Shown here in pieces: positions 8,213 through 16,402 of a DNA stretch of 64,000 nucleotides (position 1 is the stretch's first letter; the number at the start of each line of letters is the position of its first letter). Below the pieces are notes generated by a model. It was not told where the DNA came from. It saw only the letters and a program-made list of their open reading frames with translations, and did no database searches. The translations under genes and the position numbers were made by a program. This DNA comes from Planctomycetaceae bacterium UBA2972. GTDB taxonomy: Bacteria; Planctomycetota; Planctomycetia; Pirellulales; Pirellulaceae. The stretch covers positions 24,754-88,753 of the forward strand of contig DEAW01000174.1 in NCBI GenBank assembly GCA_002348315.1, read 5' to 3'.

Positions 8213-9544
8213 GTGCATCAACATCGTTATGTCGAACGCGTCGTGGATCTGATGGATCCGACAGACAATGTGCTTCTCAATATGTCGTACGAAGATGCGG
8301 CCGAGCGGGTTGCCAGTGGTGATGCTCAACGGGTTGGCGAGATTGACGGGCAATTTGCAATCATTCAAAAACGCGGCAACATTGTTCGTATGGCTCGGTC
8401 AATCGGTCGACCCATGCGTTACTTTCTGGCAAAACGAGCGGAAGGCCCCTGCTTGATTGTGGCTGAACGTATGGAGCAACTACGAGCGGCGCTAGCCGAG
8501 GAAGGTCTGGAAGATCAATTCCATCCGTCCTATACCCGCATGGTCCCGGCACATTATGTCGTTGAAATAGCTTTGATTGGCTGCCCCGATCCTAATCCGG
8601 TCAATACTCGATTCTTCACTCCCGAACGTAACCATCTGGGTACAGATTTAAATATCATTGGCGAACGATATATTGGGAAGCTCGCTGAAGAAATGGACAA
8701 GTGGCTGGACACGATCGATCCAGCGGCTCCCTTAGGCGTGCTGTTCTCAGGCGGGATTGACAGTGGCGCCGTACTCGTTGTGCTACGTCATTTATTACTT
8801 CAGCGTGGGCAGGCCCCGAATCGATTGAAAGCATTCACGCTGAATGTCGATGGAACATCAGCGGATGCCAGCCAGGCCAAACAGTTTGTTGATGAAACGG
8901 ATATGAGTCTGTTCCTTGAAATCGTCGATGTGGATCGTGATGATGTCGACTTCCGGGAAACAATCAAAGTCATCGAGGACTACAAGCCGTTAGATGTACA
9001 GTCGGCCACGATGGCTTATGCGTTGCTTAAGAAAATCCGAAAACTCTATCCCGACTGGGAACATCTGGTTGACGGTGACGGCGGAGATGAGAATCTCAAA
9101 GATTATCCAATCGAAGACAATCCGGAACTCACCATCGTTAGTGTCCTCAATAACCTAATGCTCTATCAGGAAGGTTGGGGTGTTGAATCGATTAAGCATT
9201 CGCTTACATACTCCGGTGGTCAAAGCCGGGGGCATGTCCGAACCTATGCTCCAGCAGCTGTTCTGGGATTCAAAGGATTTAGCCCGTTTGCTCTGCCATC
9301 GGTCATTGATGTAGCCGAAGGTATTCCGTTTATCGAATTGACGGATTGGGATCATGAAAAGCTCTATCAGCTTAAAGGTGAAATCGTACGCCTCGGTGTC
9401 GAAGCCGTGACCGGCGTGACCATGCCGGTGTTTGAGAAAAGACGCTTTCAGCATGGGGCTGCTTCCCGGGATATATTCCAGCATGCCTTTCCGGCAACCG
9501 ATCAGGAATATCGCGATGTCTTTTCAAAAGTATTCGATCGCTAA
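8213..9544 (+). CDS. Asparagine-synthetase-like ATP-dependent amide/cyclisation enzyme lacking the glutaminase nucleophile
   Basis: The 443-aa protein has the two-domain plan of class-B asparagine synthetases. Residues 1-130 resemble the Ntn glutaminase fold (G-E-I-D-G-Q-F-A-I near 43-51, A-E-R-M-E-Q-L near 84-90). There is no Cys at position 2, so it should not release ammonia from glutamine. The synthetase domain has the ATP pyrophosphatase loop S-G-G-I-D-S-G at residues 179-185 and a second motif D-G-D-G-G-D-E-N at 287-294, so it should adenylate a carboxylate. Loss of the nucleophile with retention of the PP-loop is known in beta-lactam synthetases and lasso-peptide cyclases. The GTG start has AAGGAA about ten bases upstream. 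The radical SAM gene follows after five bases. Substrate unknown. Confidence 0.82.
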   Translation: MHQHRYVERVVDLMDPTDNVLLNMSYEDAAERVASGDAQRVGEIDGQFAIIQKRGNIVRMARSIGRPMRYFLAKRAEGPCLIVAERMEQLRAALAEEGLEDQFHPSYTRMVPAHYVVEIALIGCPDPNPVNTRFFTPERNHLGTDLNIIGERYIGKLAEEMDKWLDTIDPAAPLGVLFSGGIDSGAVLVVLRHLLLQRGQAPNRLKAFTLNVDGTSADASQAKQFVDETDMSLFLEIVDVDRDDVDFRETIKVIEDYKPLDVQSATMAYALLKKIRKLYPDWEHLVDGDGGDENLKDYPIEDNPELTIVSVLNNLMLYQEGWGVESIKHSLTYSGGQSRGHVRTYAPAAVLGFKGFSPFALPSVIDVAEGIPFIELTDWDHEKLYQLKGEIVRLGVEAVTGVTMPVFEKRRFQHGAASRDIFQHAFPATDQEYRDVFSKVFDR

Positions 9545-9549
9545 GCCTA

Positions 9550-10515
9550 ATGGACCTGCCAGTCTTCAATTCAGAGCATATTCTTGCTCAACGGCCTGCA
9601 AAACATGAAGTGCGGCCGGATCGGCCTTATGCCTGGATGATCGAACCGGAGTGTGATAGCAATGGCATCCTGCAGCAGGTGGTCACTCTATTTTTAACCG
9701 GAGCGGAATGTCGATTCCGATGCACGATGTGCGATCTCTGGAAGCACACGCTGGATATACCAACGCCCCCGGGTGCTCTCATCGAGCAAATCAATTTTGC
9801 GTTACAGGATTTAGGAATCAATTGGCAGGCTCCTGCGGATTCAGGTACAACCGCGATCAAACTGTACAATAGCAGTAATTTTTTTGATAAGAGAGCTGTG
9901 CCACTGGAAGACTGGATTGAGATTCAGCGTTTGACGAATTATTTCGAAACGGTGATTGTTGAAAATCACCCCGGGCTTTGCGGGAAACGAGTCTATGAAT
10001 TCCAACATGGGTTAGCGGGGCAACTTGAAATCGCACTCGGATTGGAAACCGTCCATCCGCAAGTGTTACCGTGGCTCAATAAACAAATGACGTTGCCGCA
10101 GTATCGAGCAACGGTGGAAGATTTAGTGGCCCATGATGTACGAGTGCGTACATTCATCCTCGTCAAACCACCTTTTTTAAACGAACAAGAGGGTGTTTTC
10201 TGGGCCATGGAATCGATGCGGTTTGCATTCGAATGTGGCGTGGAGTGTTGCTCCATGGTACCTGTCCGTGGCGGAAATGGATTGATGGATCGTTTGCAGC
10301 AAGATGGAGATTTCACGCCGCCGACCGTTGCCAGTTTGGAACAGGTGCTTGTGGCTGGACTGGAAATGGGCGTTGGACGAGTCTTTATGGACCTTTGGGA
10401 TAGTGATCAGTTTTTGGCTCCCGAGTGTTGTAAGCAACAGCGTCTAAGCCGCCTGATGGAAATGAATCAGACTCAGCAAGTACAGCCAGAGGTGCAATGT
10501 GACACCTGTGGCTAA
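9550..10515 (+). CDS. Radical SAM enzyme (resembling the TIGR01210/RaSEA-like group)
   Basis: The 321-aa protein carries the radical SAM iron-sulfur motif C-R-F-R-C-T-M-C at residues 54-61 (CxxxCxxC), which cleaves S-adenosylmethionine to start radical chemistry. A later stretch, G-L-E-T-V-H-P near residue 158 followed by L-N-K-Q-M-T-L, resembles the Elp3/MiaB-like subgroup that includes the archaeosine enzyme RaSEA. That resemblance is by eye only. The C-terminus has extra cysteines (E-C-C near residue 299 and C-D-T-C-G at the end) that could bind metal or another cluster. It lies between the asparagine-synthetase-like gene (five-base gap) and the flavoprotein gene (17-base overlap), which argues for one pathway. 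Confidence 0.82.
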   Translation: MDLPVFNSEHILAQRPAKHEVRPDRPYAWMIEPECDSNGILQQVVTLFLTGAECRFRCTMCDLWKHTLDIPTPPGALIEQINFALQDLGINWQAPADSGTTAIKLYNSSNFFDKRAVPLEDWIEIQRLTNYFETVIVENHPGLCGKRVYEFQHGLAGQLEIALGLETVHPQVLPWLNKQMTLPQYRATVEDLVAHDVRVRTFILVKPPFLNEQEGVFWAMESMRFAFECGVECCSMVPVRGGNGLMDRLQQDGDFTPPTVASLEQVLVAGLEMGVGRVFMDLWDSDQFLAPECCKQQRLSRLMEMNQTQQVQPEVQCDTCG

Positions 10516-11989
10516 CGCGAAATCTGTCGTTATCATTGGCGGAGGCTTCAGTGGTTCGCTGCTGGGTGCCATTCTGGTTCGAGCAGGCTTCACGGTGACG
10601 ATTGTTGATCGTGGCCAGCATCCGCGTTTCACCATCGGTGAATCTTCGACGCCTACGGCTGGCTTCATTTTAAAAGCACTGATCCGGAAATATAATCTGC
10701 CGGAACTACTGCCGTTGACGCAGTACGGTCTGTGGAAAGAAACATACCCGCATATCAGTTGTGGTCTGAAGCGAGGATTTAGCTACTTCTTTCATCAACC
10801 GGGAGCTTTACCACAGACCACTGCTGACCATGCTCGGGAATTATTAGTCGCTGCTAGCAGCTCGAATGCCACCTCTGATACACATTGGTATCGTCAGGAT
10901 GTCGATGCGTTTCTATTTGATTATGCGGCGGAGAATGGCGTGCGTTGTATTTCTAATGCGGAGATCGCTGATGCGAACTTTGACCACCAACGACAGACGT
11001 GGACGATCCGTCTAAGCAGTGAGCTGATAATCGATGAAGTTGATTGGGTGATCGATGCTTCCGGAGCCGCGGAAGTCATGAGTCGTTTAACAGGAGAGAC
11101 AACTGCAGATCGATTTGAGTTGACGACGAATACTTCGGCGCAGTTTGGTCACTTTCAAAATGTCCGAGCGTATGACGATTTGTTAACCGGGGCCAAGATG
11201 GATGTCTCGACATTTCCATTTTCGTCCGATGCTGCTGCTCAACATCATGTGTTTGATTCTCAATGGCTATGGAGCCTGCGATTTGATAACGGGATCACCA
11301 GTCTTGGTCTGGTTTCGAATTTAAATGCGACATCCGAACCGGCAGGCTGGCAAGGAATGCTAGAACGCTATCCGGCAGTACAAGCCATGTTGCGTGAGGC
11401 CTCCCCAGCTATGGCGACTCCACAACTTCTGCAATCCGGTCGTTTACAACGTCTGGCATCGAGTGGCGGTGGCATGGGCTGGGTGGCATTGCCTCATACG
11501 ATCGGGTTTGTCGATCCGTTACACAGTACGGGAATTGCTCATTCTTTAAGTGGTGTTGAGCGAGTCGCGGAAATCCTGATCCGGGATACCGATCCGGTCG
11601 GCCAACTGAAGCAGTACGAAGATGCAGTATTTAACGAATTGCGTATCATCGATATGTTGATTTCCGGCTGTTACAAGCTGATGGCGAGTAAGCGTCATTT
11701 TGAAGCATATAGCATGTTGTATTTCACAGCAGCTCATAATTATGAAACGCAACGAATGGCACTCGAGGTCGATCAAGCACCGCCTGGAATATTCCTATCA
11801 GATGATGCTCAGATGGTAGATTTGATTGAACAGGGATTTCAATTAGCCTGCTCAGAAGGACGCTCGGGCAAGTTGAGTGAACCGGGATTATTTGAGGCCA
11901 GGATTCGTGACTTGATAAATCCATTCGATCAAATTGGTTTGTGCAATCCGGCTGTTCATTCCATGTATGGTTATACGGCAATTTTGTAG
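10499..11989 (+). CDS. FAD-dependent halogenase-like flavoprotein (tryptophan-halogenase family)
   Basis: The 496-aa protein starts with a Rossmann FAD site I-I-G-G-G-F-S-G (residues 12-19), then G-E-S-S-T-P-T (48-54), a signature shared by FADH2-dependent halogenases and relatives. D-A-S-G (187-190) and V-D-P-L-H-S-T-G further on are also usual for the family. The halogenase WxWxIP motif appears as W-L-W-S-L-R at 256-261, so the two Trp are kept but Ile-Pro is not. A lysine in C-G-L-K-R-G-F (residue 91) is a candidate for the halogenation lysine. It may be a true halogenase or a related hydroxylase/oxidase. The GTG start overlaps the radical SAM gene by 17 bases. No flavin reductase is seen in this window. 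Confidence 0.72.
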   Translation: MTPVANAKSVVIIGGGFSGSLLGAILVRAGFTVTIVDRGQHPRFTIGESSTPTAGFILKALIRKYNLPELLPLTQYGLWKETYPHISCGLKRGFSYFFHQPGALPQTTADHARELLVAASSSNATSDTHWYRQDVDAFLFDYAAENGVRCISNAEIADANFDHQRQTWTIRLSSELIIDEVDWVIDASGAAEVMSRLTGETTADRFELTTNTSAQFGHFQNVRAYDDLLTGAKMDVSTFPFSSDAAAQHHVFDSQWLWSLRFDNGITSLGLVSNLNATSEPAGWQGMLERYPAVQAMLREASPAMATPQLLQSGRLQRLASSGGGMGWVALPHTIGFVDPLHSTGIAHSLSGVERVAEILIRDTDPVGQLKQYEDAVFNELRIIDMLISGCYKLMASKRHFEAYSMLYFTAAHNYETQRMALEVDQAPPGIFLSDDAQMVDLIEQGFQLACSEGRSGKLSEPGLFEARIRDLINPFDQIGLCNPAVHSMYGYTAIL

Positions 11990-12043
11990 TCAATTTAGGG
12001 GTGTTGGGGGCAGTTTTAGCGGTGTTTTACAAGAGAATCGCGT

Positions 12044-12073
12044 TTGACCGTCATAAACAGCCTAAATTAGAAT
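12044..12073 (+). promoter_or_regulatory. Candidate sigma-70-type promoter for the first DUF1549 module
   Basis: TTGACC at 12044-12049 and TAGAAT at 12068-12073, separated by 18 bases, each match the bacterial housekeeping consensus at five of six positions. It precedes the ATG at 12227, leaving a leader of roughly 145 bases. Planctomycete promoter rules are not well fixed, so the call is tentative. Confidence 0.35.
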
Positions 12074-12226
12074 AGAGTTGTCGTTAAGACAGACCATGGA
12101 AGGTAGTCACACGCAACTCTGAGCCAACTTCACAGCCCACCTTTCGTTGGCAAAATGATATTGATTGGAACAGTGTGTCCACGATTCATCGCATAAGATG
12201 AAATTGGGATTCGATCAGAGATAGAT

Positions 12227-15076
12227 ATGAGACCATCTAAACCAATTTCCGCAATTATCTTTGGCATCTGCCTGCTTGCCAGTCCGGCCCTTGAGGCTCA
12301 GCAGCCGCTACATCAACGCATTGATGAAGCCGTTACGCAACAGCAGCCAGTCTCGACGCAACTATTGGCAACCGACGCTGAGTTCATGCGTCGGCTCTAT
12401 CTGGATTTGCTTGGCACGGTACCGACTTTGGAAGAAGCCAAGACATTTCTAAATGATGAGTCCGCGGATCGTCGCGAGCGGTTAGTTGAGCGATTAATCA
12501 ATGACCCGCGGCTCAATCATCACCTTGCCACGGCATTTGATGTGATGTTGATGGAACGTACAACAGACTCGGCTGTTAAATCTCCACAGTGGCGTCAGTA
12601 CTTGTATGAATCGTTTGCAAACAACAAACCTTACAACGTTTTAGTTCGTGAAATTCTGTCGTCCGGCGGTGCTGATCCTGAGACGCGTGTGGCAGCCAAG
12701 TTTTACCTGGATCGCACAGGGGAAACCAATCGCCTGACACGTGATGTAGGTAGGATCTTTTTAGGTCGCGACATGCAGTGTGCTCAATGTCATGATCATC
12801 CACTAATCGAGACTTACTATCAGGATGACTACTACGGCTTATTTGCTTTTCTAAATCGCAGTCAGCTTTTTACAGACACAGCGAAGAAAGTGTTCTTTGC
12901 AGAAAAGAGCGTCGGTAACGTTAGCTTCAAAAGTGTGTTTACAGAAGAAGCAGGCGAGACCGGTCCTCATCTTCCCGGTGACAATCCAGTGGTGGAGCCT
13001 TACCTGCAGAAGCTGGAAGAATACAATGTGCGACCTCATGGAAATCGAGTGAGTGAGCCTGTCTTTAGTCGCCGTCAACAGTTGGCTGATTTGGCGACAA
13101 ATGGAAAAAACACTGCCTTTAACAGAAACATAGCCAATCGCTTATGGGGCATGATGAATGGTCGGGCACTCGTGATGCCTGTGGATTTGGATCATCCTGC
13201 CAACCCGCCATCTAACCCGGCTCTGATGGCTGTGCTGCAGCAATCGATTGTTGACCTGGACTTCGATGTGAAGCAGTTTCTCAAGCAAATCGCATTGTCT
13301 AAAACGTACCAACGCAGCTTTGACTTGGGGTCGGCTTTACTGGCTCCGCCAGCGAATCTGCAGACCCAGATCGATCAGCTGACTCAGCTGCGGAAACAGA
13401 CAAACGAAAAGGTATATGAAGCCTTAGATAAATGGGGAGCCAAACTTGCAGAGCTTAAAGCGATGCGGGTACAGCGTGCTGACCTCAGCAAAGCCTACTT
13501 TTCTGCGGATGCAGCCGCCTCAGCTCAGTTAGAAAAGTACCTTGCACAGGATGGAGCATCGTTCGCAGCACAGGCGGCAATTGATAAACAAGTCCCCTTA
13601 CGAGATGCGTATTCAGCTGCCCACGCCAGTATCACCAAAGTGTTAGAGAGCTTGCCGGACGATGCGGTTGCTAAAGATGCAGCGGCTAAATTCAAAACAA
13701 AGTTAGATGCGTCTCTCGCAGAAATTAAAAAGCAGACGGATGCGAAGGCCAAAGCAGATGCTCAGGGAGCGAAAGAAAAGGAAGCGATCGCACCATTGCA
13801 AACAGCATTAGATAAAGCCTGGGAAGCGTGGAAGCCAGCCAAAGAAGAAATCTATGCTTTGGAGATGCAGGAGCAGACGTTACGCAATGAATTTGAACGC
13901 TTGCAGACGTTAGTGGCTGCCTACGAAATTCAGGAATATGAATTTGGCAAGATAAAATCCAATGCAGATTTGCGTATCGAGATGATTGCCGCACGCGAAA
14001 GTGTTAATTCACTGAGTAAAGAGCTGGCAGCAGCGGAGGCCAACGTAGTGGCCATGAAGACAGCCGTCGCTCAGGCACAAACGGAATTAACAGTTGCTGT
14101 GACAGCGAAACAGGCGGCCGAAACCGGATTGACGAATGCGACTGCTGCTCGCACCAAAAAGTCGGAAGCGATCGAGTTACTTTCCGCTGTGGTTGCTTCG
14201 ACGACGACAGCAACCGCCGTGATTGCTGAAGACGAACAGGTTGTCGCGACGCAAAAGCAATTGGCGTCCAGCCAACAAGCACTGAAAGCTGAATTGGGCG
14301 TCATTGATCAGCAAGTTCGTCAGGCGACAGAAGATGTTACTGCCAAGACTCAGGTTGCGAATGCGTCGATTGAGAAGAAAGAGGCGATGGTCAATAAATT
14401 GGCGGTGGCAGAAACAGCCTACCAGCAGCTACAAACAACATTATCTACCGCGACTCAAACTTCGATTGATAAGAACAGTCAGTACGACGAATCGACCGAG
14501 AAACTTTCACGCCAGCTGGTGAATCACTTTGTTGTAAGTGACTTGCGAGCGTTATCGCCAGAACAATTAGCCAATGCCATGATGGAAGCCATTGGCGTGA
14601 CAGGCAATACTCGTGCATCAGTGATCGCCGAATTAGACAAATCTAAACCGCTTTCAGATGCCGATAAAAATGATAGTGCTAAGATGATCCAGCGAGAGCG
14701 GGAAATTAGTGAGGGAGTGGAAGCTAAGATTACAGCCATTCGTAAGGACTTTGTCAGCTTGTTTGGTGCCGGAGCCGGTCAGGTTCAGACGGATTTCTTT
14801 GCTACGATTGATCAGGCACTGTACCTCAACAACGGATCAAGAGTTACCGGATGGCTGACATCGAACAGTTATCTGGTAGGTAAATTATTGAAACTTGAAG
14901 ACTCTGCTCAAATAGCAGAGGATTTATATATCAGTGTGTTGTCTCGTAAGCCGAATCAGGCAGAGACCCAGCGAGTCGGGGAATTCCTGGCGAGTGTTGG
15001 CGACCAGAAGCAACAGGCGTTGCAGGATATGGTTTGGGCATTACTGGCATCCTCCGAGTTCCGGTTTAATCACTAG
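12227..15076 (+). CDS. Secreted DUF1549/DUF1553 protein with a long coiled-coil insertion
   Basis: The 949-aa protein has a signal peptide (hydrophobic run about 9-24, then A-Q-Q). The DUF1549 domain (about 30-240) contains F-M-R-R-L-Y-L-D-L-L-G-T-V-P-T and a haem-like C-A-Q-C-H-D-H near residue 185. DUF1553 begins with N-R-L-W-G-M near residue 306 but is interrupted: roughly residues 365-765 are Ala/Gln/Glu/Lys-rich heptad-like sequence predicted to form coiled coils. The DUF1553 end resumes with D-Q-A-L-Y-L-N-N-G-S, and the last residues read L-A-S-S-E-F-R-F-N-H, its usual terminus. No N-terminal planctomycete cytochrome domain is present. The next gene is its usual DUF1501 partner, 30 bases on. 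The biochemical role of the family is unknown. Confidence 0.88.
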   Translation: MRPSKPISAIIFGICLLASPALEAQQPLHQRIDEAVTQQQPVSTQLLATDAEFMRRLYLDLLGTVPTLEEAKTFLNDESADRRERLVERLINDPRLNHHLATAFDVMLMERTTDSAVKSPQWRQYLYESFANNKPYNVLVREILSSGGADPETRVAAKFYLDRTGETNRLTRDVGRIFLGRDMQCAQCHDHPLIETYYQDDYYGLFAFLNRSQLFTDTAKKVFFAEKSVGNVSFKSVFTEEAGETGPHLPGDNPVVEPYLQKLEEYNVRPHGNRVSEPVFSRRQQLADLATNGKNTAFNRNIANRLWGMMNGRALVMPVDLDHPANPPSNPALMAVLQQSIVDLDFDVKQFLKQIALSKTYQRSFDLGSALLAPPANLQTQIDQLTQLRKQTNEKVYEALDKWGAKLAELKAMRVQRADLSKAYFSADAAASAQLEKYLAQDGASFAAQAAIDKQVPLRDAYSAAHASITKVLESLPDDAVAKDAAAKFKTKLDASLAEIKKQTDAKAKADAQGAKEKEAIAPLQTALDKAWEAWKPAKEEIYALEMQEQTLRNEFERLQTLVAAYEIQEYEFGKIKSNADLRIEMIAARESVNSLSKELAAAEANVVAMKTAVAQAQTELTVAVTAKQAAETGLTNATAARTKKSEAIELLSAVVASTTTATAVIAEDEQVVATQKQLASSQQALKAELGVIDQQVRQATEDVTAKTQVANASIEKKEAMVNKLAVAETAYQQLQTTLSTATQTSIDKNSQYDESTEKLSRQLVNHFVVSDLRALSPEQLANAMMEAIGVTGNTRASVIAELDKSKPLSDADKNDSAKMIQREREISEGVEAKITAIRKDFVSLFGAGAGQVQTDFFATIDQALYLNNGSRVTGWLTSNSYLVGKLLKLEDSAQIAEDLYISVLSRKPNQAETQRVGEFLASVGDQKQQALQDMVWALLASSEFRFNH

Positions 15077-15106
15077 GGCTCTGGCATTTTTGAAGGGAAA
15101 ACGAAA

Positions 15107-16402
15107 ATGAAATGTAACTATTCATGTAAATCCGCAGAACATGGCATCGCGCGTCGAGGATTCCTCGGCGGAATGCTGGGGGCTGCAGGTGCAGCTTCTT
15201 CCGTGGTAGGTGGATTAGGTGTATTCTCGGATCCGCTGATTGCCAAAGAACTTTCAAGTCAGCAAAAGCGAGTTGTGGTTTTCAATATGTCCGGTGGTTT
15301 GAGTCAGCTGGAAAGCTGGGATCCCAAGCCAGGTCAGGATACGGGAGGCCCATTTCGTGCGATCCCGACTTCTGTTCCGGGAATCCACGTTTCGGAATTA
15401 TTGCCGATCACTGCCAAACAAATGCATCATTTGGCACTAGTTCGAAGTATTAACACGAAAGAAAACGATCATGGTAAAGGCCGGTACATGATGTTCACCG
15501 GACGCCGCCAGACGCCTGCACAGGAATTCCCGCAAATTGGTTCGGTGATGGCCAAAGCTCTGGAAGCAGATAAGAACGCTTTACCGGGATACATTCAGGT
15601 TTCAACCAGCACGGGCGGTCGGAATAACGATGCGGCCTATCTGGGCCCTGCGTTTGGAAGTATTCGAATTGCCAGTGGTAAGCCGCCTGCTAATTCCGCA
15701 CGACCCACATCGCTTGATGAAAAGCGAGATGTATTGAGAAATGATTTCCGTAAGCTAGCCAACGATGACTTTTCCCTTCGTCGTCGTAGTGCTCAAACGG
15801 AAGCCTACACTCAGAGCTTTGAACAGGCACAGCAATTGATGGCCAAACGTGATGTCTTCGATATTACGAAGGAGCCACAGAAAGATCACGAGCGTTATGG
15901 TGATCATCAGCTTGGCCAACACACATTGCTCGCACGTCGATTACTCGAAAATGGCGTTACCATGGTTCAGGTTACGCACTCGAATTACGACACGCACAAT
16001 GAAAACTTTAATTTCCACTTTGAACAACTTGGTGAATTCGACCGTGCATTCGGAACGTTTGTACAGGATATTGCTGATCGCGGTATGCTCGAAAGCACGT
16101 TGATTGTTGTCCTTAGTGAATTTGGCCGTACGCCTCGTATCAATCAACGCTATGGACGAGACCACTGGGGATCCTCCTGGTCGATCTGTTTAGGTGGTGC
16201 GGGAATTCAACGCGGAGCAGTGATTGGCTCCACCGGAGATAATGGTGTAGAGGTTACCGACCGCGAAGTGGATCATGGGCACTTGTTCCATACTTATCTG
16301 CGAGCAGTTGGAGTTGACTCCCAGGGTCACTTTAACATTGGTGGTCAGGATATCCCTGTTGCCGATCCGGCTTACGCTCCAATCGAGGAGTTGTTGATCT
16401 AA
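15107..16402 (+). CDS. Tat-exported DUF1501 protein
   Basis: DUF1501 proteins are exported and related in fold to sulfatase/alkaline phosphatase enzymes; their substrates are unknown. The 431-aa protein has a twin-arginine signal A-R-R-G-F-L-G-G (about residues 15-22) followed by an Ala/Gly hydrophobic stretch. The mature part begins V-V-V-F-N-M-S-G-G-L-S-Q-L-E-S-W-D-P-K, the standard DUF1501 opening. The later L-S-E-F-G-R-T-P and G-R-D-H-W-G-S motifs match conserved residues of the family. GAAGGG lies upstream of the ATG. It forms a pair with the preceding DUF1549 gene, and its stop overlaps the next start (TAATG), so it is co-translated with the WD40 gene. Confidence 0.92.
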   Translation: MKCNYSCKSAEHGIARRGFLGGMLGAAGAASSVVGGLGVFSDPLIAKELSSQQKRVVVFNMSGGLSQLESWDPKPGQDTGGPFRAIPTSVPGIHVSELLPITAKQMHHLALVRSINTKENDHGKGRYMMFTGRRQTPAQEFPQIGSVMAKALEADKNALPGYIQVSTSTGGRNNDAAYLGPAFGSIRIASGKPPANSARPTSLDEKRDVLRNDFRKLANDDFSLRRRSAQTEAYTQSFEQAQQLMAKRDVFDITKEPQKDHERYGDHQLGQHTLLARRLLENGVTMVQVTHSNYDTHNENFNFHFEQLGEFDRAFGTFVQDIADRGMLESTLIVVLSEFGRTPRINQRYGRDHWGSSWSICLGGAGIQRGAVIGSTGDNGVEVTDREVDHGHLFHTYLRAVGVDSQGHFNIGGQDIPVADPAYAPIEELLI

